From Bacillus ndiopicus (lineage in GTDB: Bacteria > Bacillota > Bacilli > Bacillales_A > Planococcaceae): DNA of 64,000 nucleotides. This document shows, piece by piece, positions 45,692 to 55,846 of this stretch. Made by a program: the position numbers and the translations under genes. Numbering within the stretch: the stretch's first letter is position 1; each line of letters begins with the position of its first letter. Where the stretch lies: the NCBI RefSeq assembly GCF_000612805.1, contig NZ_HG964408.1:186001-250000 (forward strand). Reading direction: 5' to 3'. Under the pieces are notes generated by a model. That model was not told the origin of the DNA. It searched no databases and saw only the letters and a program-made list of their open reading frames with translations.

Positions 45692-46781
45692 TATCGATTA
45701 TCGCCGTGTTCGAGTATCGGTACAAAAAAATCAAAAAACAAATGACTTACTACAATTTTTACATAGCCATCACGTACCAATTTATCAAGTGCGTACAACG
45801 AAAGAGGCGCTGCAATTTGAGCTGGCACGTCAGCATATTGCAATCTTGCGTAAAGCTCGCAGCAAATACCGCGTTAAAATAAAATTACATTATTTAACAA
45901 CAGACGAGCTACTTCCAAAAAAATTGATAACATTTATATGCCTATTTTGTCTTTGGATTATACCGATATTTTGTAATTACTGGATATGGGAAATTGACAT
46001 ACAAGGAAATACACCAGAGCAAACAGTTGCAATTGAGCGTTTAGTGCAAAATGAATTTGCTGCTCCCATCTTAAAAAAACGCTTGCCGACAGACCAAGAG
46101 GTACGAGAGTTCATTATGCAAAACTTTCGAGAATATTCATGGGTACATGTTGCAAAGGTTGGTAGCAAAATGACCATTCGCCCACAACTTGCACCGAAAA
46201 ATGAAGTAAAGGAAAATAAAGATGGCTATTATCACCTTCTTGCAAACAACAGTGGCGTCATTACCCATTTTGATATTAAGAGTGGGGAGCGCAAAGTAAC
46301 GCCAAATACAACAGTATACAAGGGAGATACGCTCGTATCTGGGTTAATGACAGTAGGAGAGAGGCAGCTTTTAATTGGAGCGGTCGGTGATGTTTACGCA
46401 GATTATTGGCTAGAAAGTGATTTTACAATTCCACAAGAAGTGCAATATGAAGTTGTAACAGAAGAGGCATGGCAAATTACATTTGCTGACGAAGGGCTAC
46501 CGACGGAAATAAAATCGATTTCATTGCCTAAGTGGTTAGCACGTTATGTGCGTATTGCAAAGGTAGAGACAAGAGAAAAAATAGTAGAAACATTAACTGA
46601 GGAACATATAGAATCACGTATTATGCCATTGCTACATGAGAAAATGGTACAATCATTACCAACAAAGAGTATTATTAAGAAAGAAAACCTTTTACACATT
46701 CGATTTGAAGATGGTAAAGTAAAAGGGAAGGTTCTCTATTTAATAAATGAAAATATTGCAAAACCTTATCCTATTAATTAA
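45684..46781 (+). CDS. yqfD: Sporulation protein YqfD
   Basis: 365 aa from ATG 45684, overlapping yqfC by 8 nt; the start is uncertain because no clear ribosome site is visible and an in-frame ATG also occurs at 45663. YqfD domain with one membrane segment (about 77-97: LITFICLFCLWIIPIFCNYW) followed by a large extracytoplasmic region. YqfD is a sigma-E-dependent protein needed for efficient sporulation in Bacillus. Coupled to yqfC and followed by phoH. Confidence 0.9.
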   Translation: MHNIDYRRVRVSVQKNQKTNDLLQFLHSHHVPIYQVRTTKEALQFELARQHIAILRKARSKYRVKIKLHYLTTDELLPKKLITFICLFCLWIIPIFCNYWIWEIDIQGNTPEQTVAIERLVQNEFAAPILKKRLPTDQEVREFIMQNFREYSWVHVAKVGSKMTIRPQLAPKNEVKENKDGYYHLLANNSGVITHFDIKSGERKVTPNTTVYKGDTLVSGLMTVGERQLLIGAVGDVYADYWLESDFTIPQEVQYEVVTEEAWQITFADEGLPTEIKSISLPKWLARYVRIAKVETREKIVETLTEEHIESRIMPLLHEKMVQSLPTKSIIKKENLLHIRFEDGKVKGKVLYLINENIAKPYPIN

Positions 46782-46792
46782 GGAGCGTCAGG

Positions 46793-47752
46793 ATGTCAGA
46801 AAATATTTCACAATTACAGTTAGATAATCCGAATGAAGCAGTTATGTTACTAGGCATGTCGGATGCAAATATTAAATTAATTGAAGAAACTTTTAAAGTA
46901 CAAGTTATTACACGTGGAGAAGTTGTACAAATTGCAGGTAATGAGGAAGCTGGAAAGGAACAAGCAAAATCCGTGTTACATGCGCTGCTGCAAGTGATTC
47001 GTAAAGGAATCAATGTGGACCAACGTGATGTGGCTACAGCGATTGAAATGGCGAATAAAGGTACCATTGAATATTTTTCAGAGCTTTATGAAGAAGAAAT
47101 TGCACGTAATGCAAAAGGCAAATCGATTCGCGCTAAAACTATTGGGCAACGTGAATATATACGCGCAATTCGTCATCGTGATTTGATTTTCGGAATCGGT
47201 CCAGCTGGTACAGGGAAAACATATTTGGCTGTTGTTATGGCAACACAAGCTTTAAAAAACGGCCATGTGAAGCGCATTATTTTAACAAGACCTGCTGTTG
47301 AAGCTGGTGAGTCATTAGGTTTTTTACCAGGAGATTTAAAGGAGAAGGTGGATCCTTATTTAAGACCACTTTATGATGCTCTGCACGATATTTATGGAGT
47401 AGAGCAAACACAGCGTTTAATTGAGCGTGGTACAATTGAAATTGCGCCATTAGCATATATGCGTGGGCGTACGTTAGATGATGCTTTCGTTATTTTAGAT
47501 GAGGCTCAAAATACAACACATCAGCAAATGAAAATGTTTTTAACGCGCCTTGGCTTTGGCTCAAAAATGGTTATAACAGGTGATAAAACACAAATTGATT
47601 TACCAAAAAACACAGAGTCGGGTCTTATTATTGCGGAGCGCACATTGAAATATGTAAAGGATATCCACTTCCAAATTCTTGAGCAAGGGGATGTTGTGCG
47701 TCACCCACTAGTAGCAAAGGTAATCCAAGCATATTCAGATCAAGAGCTGTAG
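46793..47752 (+). CDS. phoH: PhoH family ATPase
   Basis: 319 aa. An N-terminal KH-like part is followed by a P-loop ATPase with GPAGTGKTYLAV, ILTRPAVEAGE, VILDEAQNTT and ITGDKTQIDLP. PhoH proteins are helicase-related ATPases whose cellular role, probably in RNA metabolism, is not settled. The downstream pgpH-ybeY-cdd-era order is the same as in Bacillus. Confidence 0.96.
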   Translation: MSENISQLQLDNPNEAVMLLGMSDANIKLIEETFKVQVITRGEVVQIAGNEEAGKEQAKSVLHALLQVIRKGINVDQRDVATAIEMANKGTIEYFSELYEEEIARNAKGKSIRAKTIGQREYIRAIRHRDLIFGIGPAGTGKTYLAVVMATQALKNGHVKRIILTRPAVEAGESLGFLPGDLKEKVDPYLRPLYDALHDIYGVEQTQRLIERGTIEIAPLAYMRGRTLDDAFVILDEAQNTTHQQMKMFLTRLGFGSKMVITGDKTQIDLPKNTESGLIIAERTLKYVKDIHFQILEQGDVVRHPLVAKVIQAYSDQEL

Positions 47753-47776
47753 TTGAATTTTTTAGTGGCTAGAAAG

Positions 47777-47793
47777 CTGCGCGCGCAGTTTTT
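47777..47793 (+). terminator. Short GC-rich hairpin with T tract after phoH
   Basis: CTGCGCGCGCAG palindrome followed by TTTTT; the stem is short (4 bp with a 4-nt loop), so termination may be partial. Confidence 0.5.
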
Positions 47794-47823
47794 GAAGCAA
47801 CTTAACAGTATATAATTGCTAAG

Positions 47824-47880
47824 GGCTGCTAATAAGTCAAAGATACTTCTGACTTACTAGTAGCCTCTTTCTAGTTTTTT
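47824..47880 (+). terminator. Second, stronger terminator after phoH
   Basis: GGCTGCTAATAAGTCA pairs with TGACTTACTAGTAGCC (small mismatches), followed by TCTTTCTAGTTTTTT. Confidence 0.8.
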
Positions 47881-47885
47881 CAATT

Positions 47886-48113
47886 AATTACGCGTTGGCG
47901 TAATTGCGTCCAGATTTTTTCGAACTCGCTCGAAAACTCCTCTTCAAAATCTGTGACATCCGCTGGAGGCTTAACTTAAATCAGCAATATTTTATTGCTC
48001 CTGCGGTTACTCGTCGCAGAAGACATTTGCTCCTGCGGTTACTCGTCGCAGAAGACATTTGCTCCTGCGGTTACTCGTCGCAGTAAAGATTTGCTGATTC
48101 AAGTTAAAGTGAC
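47886..48113. repeat. Composite hairpin element between phoH and pgpH (REP/MITE-like)
   Basis: Contains an AATTACGC/GCGTAATT hairpin (47886-47905), a TTTTCGA/TCGAAAA hairpin (47917-47936), and a 17-bp flanking inverted repeat (47971-47987 with 48091-48107, one mismatch). Inside the flanks are three identical 32-bp units at 47996, 48028 and 48060, each with CTGCG/CGCAG dyad symmetry. No coding sequence is supported in this 400-base gap. It looks like an inserted non-autonomous repeat element. Confidence 0.8.
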
Positions 48114-48171
48114 ACTAAATTAACATGAAATCACGCTCAAAAATTGGTAAAATGATAAGTGGAGGTGTGCA

Positions 48172-50271
48172 ATGAGAAAACAATTAAAAAACATAATGCA
48201 AATCATTCAATTTCGTTATTTTTTAATACTAGTCCTCTTAATTACAGCAACTATTCAATTTTTGTTTATGGCAGGCAATGTAAGAGGCATTACATATGAT
48301 ATACAGTTGCTACAGCTTGCACCCGAAACAATCCGCTCTGTGAAAACTGTAGAAGATTCAGTGAAAACGGAGAGAGAACGTGATAATGCAGAAAAATCTG
48401 TAGAGCCTGTCTATCTTTTTAATGAAGAACTAGCAGCTCATCGTTCCGCAATTGTCACATCGATTTTTGATATCGTGCTTGATGTACGAAAAGAAACAAA
48501 AGATGATTCAATAGAAAAACGTGTTGAACAATTAAAGACAAATTTAAAGGATATTACAGAATCTCAAACTTCTTTAACTATTAGCAACACACAGTTAGAA
48601 ATATTATTAACGATTGATGAAGAACTCTTAATCGATACGCGTGATAGTTTGGGACAAATAGTACAACATACTTTAGATCGTCCATTCCGCAAAGAGCAAA
48701 TATTAACGATTCGTAATGAAATCGATAGTAGAATACGTCAGCAATCTACTATAGCAGAGCCCTTACTTAATACAGCGATTACACTTGGACGGGCTGCTAT
48801 TGTAGAAACGGAAGTACTGGATGAGGAGAAAACAGCACTGCGCATTCGACAGGCACGTGAAATGGTTGAGCCGACACGTATTTTGCAAGGCCAAATTATC
48901 GTGCAAGAGGGCGAGTTAATCGACCGTGAAGTATATCGACAATTAGAGTTACTAGGTATGCTAGATACGAAGGAGTCATTGAAGCCAGTTTTTGGCCTAC
49001 TGATTTTAATTTTCCTACAAATGGCGTTTATTTATATTGTCTTTGATCGTTCAAAAAAACCGATAGCAAAACGTCGGAATGAACTACTTGTTACAGCAAT
49101 TGTGTATACGATTTGTATTGTGATGATGAAATTAATCAGTGTTGTAGCTGATAATTTTGATGTTATGATTGCCTTTTTATACCCAGCAGCACTTGCGACA
49201 ATGCTTGTTCGATTGCTCGTGGATGATAGGGTAGCGTCTATCATTACTGTGATGACGGCTACAGCAGCGGGTATTATGTTCCATAGTGGCTATGCAGCTG
49301 TCTTGCAAATGGATGTAGCGCTGTATATTATGTTTGGCGGCTTTGCGACATTGTACTTTATGCGCAATCTTGAAAAACGTTCATCTTTATTACAGGCATG
49401 TGGTATTCTTTCAATTGTCAATATTTTATTTATAAGCTTTTATTTGCTTATGTCACAATCGGGCTACGGCTTAACAGAAATAGGCTTCTATTTTATAGCA
49501 GCAATCATTTCAGCAGTGCTTTCAGGTGCACTGACGATGGGTCTATTACCGTTCTTTGAGTCAGCGTTTGGTATATTATCAACGATGCGTTTAATTGAGC
49601 TATCGAACCCTAATCATCCGCTACTTAGAAAACTATTAACAGAAACTCCAGGCACTTATCATCATAGTATTATGGTAGCGAACTTGGCAGAGGCGGCTTG
49701 TGAGGCTATTGGTGCAGATGGATTACTAGCTCGTGTAGGCTGTTACTATCACGATGTCGGGAAGACAAGAAGACCTTCCTTCTTCATCGAAAATCAAATG
49801 TCTGGCATTAATCCACATGACACATTACCACCACAATCGAGTGCAGATATCATCATCGCACATACGACGGATGGGGCAGAGCTATTACGTAAACAGAAAA
49901 TGCCACAGGAGATTATTGATGTTGCCTTGCAGCATCATGGCACAAGCTTATTGAAATTTTTTGTATATAAAGCGAAGGAAGAGGGAATGAATGTCGACGA
50001 AGCGGCATTCCGTTATCCGGGACCAAAGCCACAAACAAAGGAAATTGCAATTATTAGCATTGCAGACAGCGTTGAGGCGGCAGTGCGCTCAATGAAGGAG
50101 CCGACTGCGGAAAAAATCAAAAAGCTTGTACAGTCCATTATTCAGGACCGAGTGCAAGATGACCAATTTGATGAGTGCGATATTTCATTAAAGGAATTAA
50201 AAATTATTGAGGATGTATTATGTGAAACATTAAATGGTACATTCCATTCACGAATTGAATATCCAAAATAG
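48172..50271 (+). CDS. pgpH: PgpH-type HD phosphohydrolase (c-di-AMP phosphodiesterase), YqfF
   Basis: 699 aa. One N-terminal membrane segment, an extracellular 7TMR-HDED domain (about 50-270), seven membrane segments (about 275-470) and a cytosolic HD domain with PGTYHHSIMVANLA, YYHDVGKTRRPSFF and ALQHHGTSLL. PgpH hydrolyses the second messenger c-di-AMP, which controls potassium and osmolyte homeostasis. GGAGGTG lies 8 nt before the ATG. First gene of a pgpH-ybeY-dgkA-cdd-era run. Confidence 0.95.
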   Translation: MRKQLKNIMQIIQFRYFLILVLLITATIQFLFMAGNVRGITYDIQLLQLAPETIRSVKTVEDSVKTERERDNAEKSVEPVYLFNEELAAHRSAIVTSIFDIVLDVRKETKDDSIEKRVEQLKTNLKDITESQTSLTISNTQLEILLTIDEELLIDTRDSLGQIVQHTLDRPFRKEQILTIRNEIDSRIRQQSTIAEPLLNTAITLGRAAIVETEVLDEEKTALRIRQAREMVEPTRILQGQIIVQEGELIDREVYRQLELLGMLDTKESLKPVFGLLILIFLQMAFIYIVFDRSKKPIAKRRNELLVTAIVYTICIVMMKLISVVADNFDVMIAFLYPAALATMLVRLLVDDRVASIITVMTATAAGIMFHSGYAAVLQMDVALYIMFGGFATLYFMRNLEKRSSLLQACGILSIVNILFISFYLLMSQSGYGLTEIGFYFIAAIISAVLSGALTMGLLPFFESAFGILSTMRLIELSNPNHPLLRKLLTETPGTYHHSIMVANLAEAACEAIGADGLLARVGCYYHDVGKTRRPSFFIENQMSGINPHDTLPPQSSADIIIAHTTDGAELLRKQKMPQEIIDVALQHHGTSLLKFFVYKAKEEGMNVDEAAFRYPGPKPQTKEIAIISIADSVEAAVRSMKEPTAEKIKKLVQSIIQDRVQDDQFDECDISLKELKIIEDVLCETLNGTFHSRIEYPK

Positions 50272-50282
50272 GAGGATTATAG

Positions 50283-50759
50283 ATGGCATTAATTATCGAT
50301 TTTTTAGATGAAACGGACTCTGTTCAGGAAACCCACATTAATTTAGTGGAACGTTTATTGCAATATGCTGCAAATGAAGAACAGATTGATGATGGTAGCG
50401 AGCTATCGGTTACATTCGTAACAAATGAGGCCATTCATGAAATTAATCGTGAATACCGCGACAAGGACCAGCCAACAGATGTTATTTCCTTTGCTTTAGA
50501 GGAGCTAGGTGAAGGAGAAACCGCGATTATTGGTGAGGGAATACCGCGCATTTTAGGCGACATTATTATTTCAGTTGAACGCACACAAGAGCAGGCTGAG
50601 GAGTATGGTCACTCATTCGAACGAGAGCTAGGTTTTCTAGCAGTACATGGGTTTTTACATTTGTTAGGATATGATCATATGAATGAGCAAGATGAAAAAG
50701 AAATGTTTGATAAGCAAAATGCAATTCTATCCTCTTTTGGATTAGGACGCGAGGTATAA
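50283..50759 (+). CDS. ybeY: Endoribonuclease YbeY
   Basis: 158 aa with the zinc motif [11 protein letters not shown] and the DVISFALEE block. Involved in 16S rRNA 3'-end maturation and ribosome quality control. AGGAGG before ATG; its TAA overlaps the ATG of dgkA (TAATG). Confidence 0.97.
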   Translation: MALIIDFLDETDSVQETHINLVERLLQYAANEEQIDDGSELSVTFVTNEAIHEINREYRDKDQPTDVISFALEELGEGETAIIGEGIPRILGDIIISVERTQEQAEEYGHSFERELGFLAVHGFLHLLGYDHMNEQDEKEMFDKQNAILSSFGLGREV

Positions 50760-51109
50760 TGGATATTCGCAAGTTTTTACGCTCCTTTGTTTACGCTTTT
50801 CAAGGAATTGTAACTGCAACAAAGGAGCAAAATATGCGTTTTCATTTAGCGAGTGCCTGTATCGTAATGATTGCGGGCTTTTTAACAGGATTAACGTCAA
50901 TAGAATGGCTAGCCATCGTGATAGTCATTATTCTTGTTATTGGTGCGGAAATGATAAACAGCGCAATCGAGCGTGTTGTCGATTTAGCAACAACAGAATT
51001 TCACCCACTGGCAAAGGCTGCGAAAGATATAGCAGCAGGCGCGGTACTTGTATTTGCTGTTGGCAGTGTTATAATCGGAGTACTCATTTTTTTCCCGAAA
51101 TGGTTTTAA
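50759..51109 (+). CDS. dgkA: Diacylglycerol/undecaprenol kinase, DgkA family
   Basis: 116 aa, three membrane segments, and the family motif EMINSAIERVVDL. Gram-positive members phosphorylate undecaprenol rather than diacylglycerol, recycling the peptidoglycan lipid carrier. Translationally coupled to ybeY. Confidence 0.95.
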   Translation: MDIRKFLRSFVYAFQGIVTATKEQNMRFHLASACIVMIAGFLTGLTSIEWLAIVIVIILVIGAEMINSAIERVVDLATTEFHPLAKAAKDIAAGAVLVFAVGSVIIGVLIFFPKWF

Positions 51110-51117
51110 TGTAGTGA

Positions 51118-52444
<1,327 letters not shown>

Positions 52445-52452
52445 TAATGAAA

Positions 52453-52484
52453 AAACTCCCGCAAAAAAGTGGGAGTTTCTTTTA
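52453..52484 (+). terminator. Intrinsic terminator after era
   Basis: AAACTCCCGC / GTGGGAGTTT stem with A6 loop, followed by CTTTT. Confidence 0.9.
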
Positions 52485-52543
52485 GTTTTTGGTCAAACGT
52501 AGAATAAGTCCATATTGCACACCTTATTCAAGGTAATGCAATT

Positions 52544-52840
52544 TTAAGATTCACTAATTCCCATAGCTAATAGTAAAAGAAAAGTAAAAACTAAAACGAC
52601 TAAATTTGTTAGAAGTCCTAGTATGCCTAATAATATAGGGCCTATTTGCCGTTTTGAAATGACCATAGATAAAACAGAGAATATAATACCTAGTGTTGAC
52701 AATATACTAAAAATTTTAATGGCAAAGTACACATCAGCGTTAGGCCCTCTTGTATAAAAAAAGAAAAGGACGCTTAAGATTGCAGTTAATACAGATGCAA
52801 CGCCTGCAACTATGCTTGTTTTACTTTTAGTTAAAATCAT
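52544..52840 (-). CDS. Small hydrophobic membrane protein of unknown function
   Basis: 98 aa from ATG 52840 (GGGGTG 7 nt upstream on the minus strand; an in-frame GTG lies at 52849). Three or four membrane segments: about 10-30, 40-63 and a long hydrophobic stretch 68-96. No family recognised. It lies on the opposite strand between era and a HAD gene, interrupting the common era-recO adjacency. Confidence 0.65.
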   Translation of the reverse strand: MILTKSKTSIVAGVASVLTAILSVLFFFYTRGPNADVYFAIKIFSILSTLGIIFSVLSMVISKRQIGPILLGILGLLTNLVVLVFTFLLLLAMGISES

Positions 52841-53109
52841 TCGTATCACCCCACTATCATTTTCGTTTACTTATCAATAAAGTATATGAATTGAATAGCC
52901 AGTCTTATGGTTCATTATCTTGATGTAATACCTATTTAAAAGTCTAGTGTTTTGTATTATCCGTTTATCAAAACGGAACTTTCAATACCATCCTTTTCAT
53001 CCATTTAATTCAATCGAGAGTATTTGTAAGGGCTCGCCACTATTGACAAATCACTTTCAATCTTGAAAAATGAAGTAGCAGTGAAGGTCGTTAGAAAAAA
53101 GGGGATAAA

Positions 53110-53796
53110 ATGAAAAATTACGATATTCTATTTTTTGATATAGATGACACGCTTTTTGATTTTACTAAATCGGAGCAAGAAGCTTTTAATAAAGTTTTCG
53201 CTAAATATAATTTAGAAAATAGCTTAAATTTATATGAAAAAAGCTACCAAGAAATCAGCAAAGTATTGTGGAGAGATTTAGAAAATGGAAAAATGGGCCT
53301 CGTTGAACTAGGCTCTGAGAGATTTAGGAGATTATTTTTAGAATATGAGCTTGAAATTGATGCAGTTGTATTTAATCAGGACTATTTAAGATTTCTTGGA
53401 GAGCAAACGCATCTCATACAAGGTGCAGAAAAGGTCATTAAGGTTCTCTCACATAAACGCCTAGCAATTATAACGAATGGTTACACAGATGTACAAATAG
53501 CAAGAATTAATAATTCCCCCTTGGCAGGTGCATTTGAGCAGATTATTATTTCTGAATCGACAGGCTTTCAAAAACCACAAACAGGTATTTTTGACGATGC
53601 TTTTAATAAGCTGCAAATTACAGAAAAGTCAAATGTGCTAATTGTGGGTGACTCGTTGACTTCTGATATTCAAGGTGGCAATAACTATGGTATTGATACG
53701 TGCTGGTTCAATCCCAAGCACAAGGAAAATAATACAGCTTTAAAACCTACTTATGAAATTAATAAATTAGACGACCTATTAGATATAATAAAATAA
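53110..53796 (+). CDS. HAD-superfamily hydrolase, YjjG-type nucleotidase
   Basis: 228 aa. HAD motif I FFDIDDTLFDF, motif II ITNGYTD, motif III region GFQKPQTGIF and motif IV VGDSLTSDIQGG, with a helical cap. It resembles YjjG/YfnB-type noncanonical pyrimidine nucleotidases that dephosphorylate nucleoside monophosphates. AAGGGG precedes the ATG. The 265-nt upstream gap shows no other gene. Confidence 0.87.
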   Translation: MKNYDILFFDIDDTLFDFTKSEQEAFNKVFAKYNLENSLNLYEKSYQEISKVLWRDLENGKMGLVELGSERFRRLFLEYELEIDAVVFNQDYLRFLGEQTHLIQGAEKVIKVLSHKRLAIITNGYTDVQIARINNSPLAGAFEQIIISESTGFQKPQTGIFDDAFNKLQITEKSNVLIVGDSLTSDIQGGNNYGIDTCWFNPKHKENNTALKPTYEINKLDDLLDIIK

Positions 53797-53859
53797 GTAC
53801 ATAACGTTGAAGTTTTTAAATCTTGTGATTCGACAAAATAACAGGGAGGTGTATTTGAA

Positions 53860-54636
53860 ATGTTACATAAATGGGAGGGCATCGTCTTAAAGGCAAGAGC
53901 TTACGGGGAGTCCAATAAGATTGTCACATTGCTGACGCGTGAGGCAGGGAAGGTTGCAGTCATGGCACGCGGGGCAAAAAAGCCGACAAGTCGCTTGGCA
54001 GGTATTACACAGCCTTTTATGTATGGCTTATATTTAGTACAGCGAACTACCGGGATGGGGACGTTGCAGCAAGGCGAACATTTAAATGCGATGCGTACAT
54101 TACAAACGGATATTCGTGCGACCGCATATGCGAGCTATATCGGTGAGCTTGTTGATCGTTTAGTCGAAGAAGGGGAGCCACAGCCCTTTGCCTTTGAAGT
54201 AGTAAGGCAAGCTTTAATTGCGATTGATGAAGGCTATGACCCTGAAGCGATTGCGTTATTTGTTGATTGGAAAATGCTGCCGTTTGCAGGGGTGCAACCG
54301 ACTCTACATGCTTGTGCAAGCTGCGCATCAACAGACGGCGAATTCGCTTTCTCCTTTGCACAAGGGGGCTTTTTATGCCATCGTTGTTTCCATCATGATG
54401 CCTATATAATTCGGTTGTCACCCACACAGCTCAAACTGATTCGGATGTTTTATATGATGCCAATTGATCAAGTTGGCAAGCTTGACTTAAAACCCCAAAC
54501 GAAAATGTTTATTAAAAAAATCGTGACGACAATTTATGAGGAGCAAACGGGGATTCGCTTAAAATCAAGGAGCTTTATTGAGCAATTGGAGCGAATGGAA
54601 GATTGGCCACCAAAAGATGAAGGTAATTCGGAATAG
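53860..54636 (+). CDS. recO: DNA repair protein RecO
   Basis: 258 aa. N-terminal OB fold (KWEGIVLKARAYGESNKIV), helical centre and a C-terminal zinc site made from CASC and CHRC. RecO with RecR loads RecA onto SSB-coated DNA in gap repair. GGGAGGTG 8 nt before the ATG. Confidence 0.97.
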   Translation: MLHKWEGIVLKARAYGESNKIVTLLTREAGKVAVMARGAKKPTSRLAGITQPFMYGLYLVQRTTGMGTLQQGEHLNAMRTLQTDIRATAYASYIGELVDRLVEEGEPQPFAFEVVRQALIAIDEGYDPEAIALFVDWKMLPFAGVQPTLHACASCASTDGEFAFSFAQGGFLCHRCFHHDAYIIRLSPTQLKLIRMFYMMPIDQVGKLDLKPQTKMFIKKIVTTIYEEQTGIRLKSRSFIEQLERMEDWPPKDEGNSE

Positions 54637-54700
54637 TTAGACAATTTGGTGCGATAAGCGCTAAAATAGAGGTGAAGCATGACAAAAGGGGATGGGAGAA

Positions 54701-55846
54701 ATGAAATTACCAGTTGTGCAATTTACAAAAGAGCAGGAGCAGTTTCGTTTAGAAGTACGCGCTTTTTTGCAGCATCATCTTAAAAAAGGAACATTTCGAA
54801 AAAAATGTGATTCATGGTTAAGCGGGAGTGATCCAGCCTTTTCAAAATTAGTGGCAGAGCAAGGTTGGATTGGTATGACTTGGCCAAAGCACTACGGTGG
54901 AGCAGAGCGCAGTACGATTGATCGTTATATTTTAACGGAAGAGTTTTTAGCAGCAGGTGCACCTGTTGCAGCGCACTGGTTTGCAGATCGGCAAACAGGA
55001 CCTTTACTTTTGCGTTTTGGTACGGAGGAGCAGCGTCAGTTTTTCTTACCTAAGATTATTCAAGGAGATTGCTTTTTTGCGATTGGGCTTAGCGAGCCAA
55101 ATAGCGGCTCCGATTTAGCATCTGTTCGCACAAGGGCAGAAAAAGTAGACGGAGGCTGGCTTATTAACGGAGCAAAAACATGGACGAGTAATGGGCATGA
55201 TGCGCATTATATGGTGACGCTTGTACGTACAGATTCTTATGACCCGCAGCACAAGCATCAAGGCTTGAGCCAATTAATTATTGATTTACATGCACCAGGT
55301 GTGACGATTACGCCAATTCCTTATTTAACGGGAGAACGTCATTTTAACGATGTATTTTTCGATAATGTTTTTGTACCTGATGCAATGGTTGTTGGTACAT
55401 TAGGTAATGGTTGGGCACAGGGGTTAGCTGAGCTTGCCTTTGAGCGCAGTGGACCTGAGCGCATATTGAGTACATTTCCATTATTAAATGAACTTATTGC
55501 CGAATTAAAAAAAGCGAATGATCTTGTTGGTTTAGCAACTGCTTCCAAGCTATTAGCAGAAATGTGGAGCTTGCGCAATTTATCAATCGGTGTTGCACAA
55601 GTATTGGAAGAGGGCGGCGAGGTAGCGATTCCAGCTGCACTTGTGAAAAGCATCGGCACAAAGTTTGAGCAAAAAATACCTGAAATTGCGCGCCTACTTG
55701 TTGCAACGTATCCAAGCTTGCAGGCACAGCGCGCATTCGATCGCTATATGGCGGAATCGATATTGCACGCACCAGGCTTTACAATTCGAGGTGGTACATC
55801 AGAGGTACTGTACGGCATTGTGGCGAAGGGGGTTGTCGCACAATGA
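54701..55846 (+). CDS. Acyl-CoA dehydrogenase, subunit 1
   Basis: 381 aa from ATG 54701; the ATG at 54692 is too close to the AAGGGG site. Acyl-CoA dehydrogenase fold: FAIGLSEPNSGSDLASVRTRA, INGAKTWTSNGHDA and C-terminal FTIRGGTSEVLYGIVA. FAD-dependent first step of beta-oxidation type pathways. The stop overlaps the start of a shorter, divergent dehydrogenase (ATGA), as in heterotetrameric pairs such as PimC/PimD or actinobacterial FadE pairs. Substrate unknown. Confidence 0.93.
   Translation: MKLPVVQFTKEQEQFRLEVRAFLQHHLKKGTFRKKCDSWLSGSDPAFSKLVAEQGWIGMTWPKHYGGAERSTIDRYILTEEFLAAGAPVAAHWFADRQTGPLLLRFGTEEQRQFFLPKIIQGDCFFAIGLSEPNSGSDLASVRTRAEKVDGGWLINGAKTWTSNGHDAHYMVTLVRTDSYDPQHKHQGLSQLIIDLHAPGVTITPIPYLTGERHFNDVFFDNVFVPDAMVVGTLGNGWAQGLAELAFERSGPERILSTFPLLNELIAELKKANDLVGLATASKLLAEMWSLRNLSIGVAQVLEEGGEVAIPAALVKSIGTKFEQKIPEIARLLVATYPSLQAQRAFDRYMAESILHAPGFTIRGGTSEVLYGIVAKGVVAQ

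Noticed and set aside
47904..48086. 60-aa plus-strand frame across the hairpin element
   Set aside because: Arg/Leu-rich translation of a tandem repeat with no ribosome site; it depends on the repeat sequence only.
47996..48091. Three 32-bp repeats considered as a CRISPR array
   Set aside because: The units are directly contiguous with no spacers, and no cas genes occur in the window; the dyad-symmetric units fit a REP-like element.
54679..54780. Short out-of-frame ORF with a good ribosome site in front of the first acyl-CoA dehydrogenase
   Set aside because: It runs about 33 codons out of frame over the dehydrogenase start; a leader peptide is possible, but nothing beyond the ribosome site supports it.
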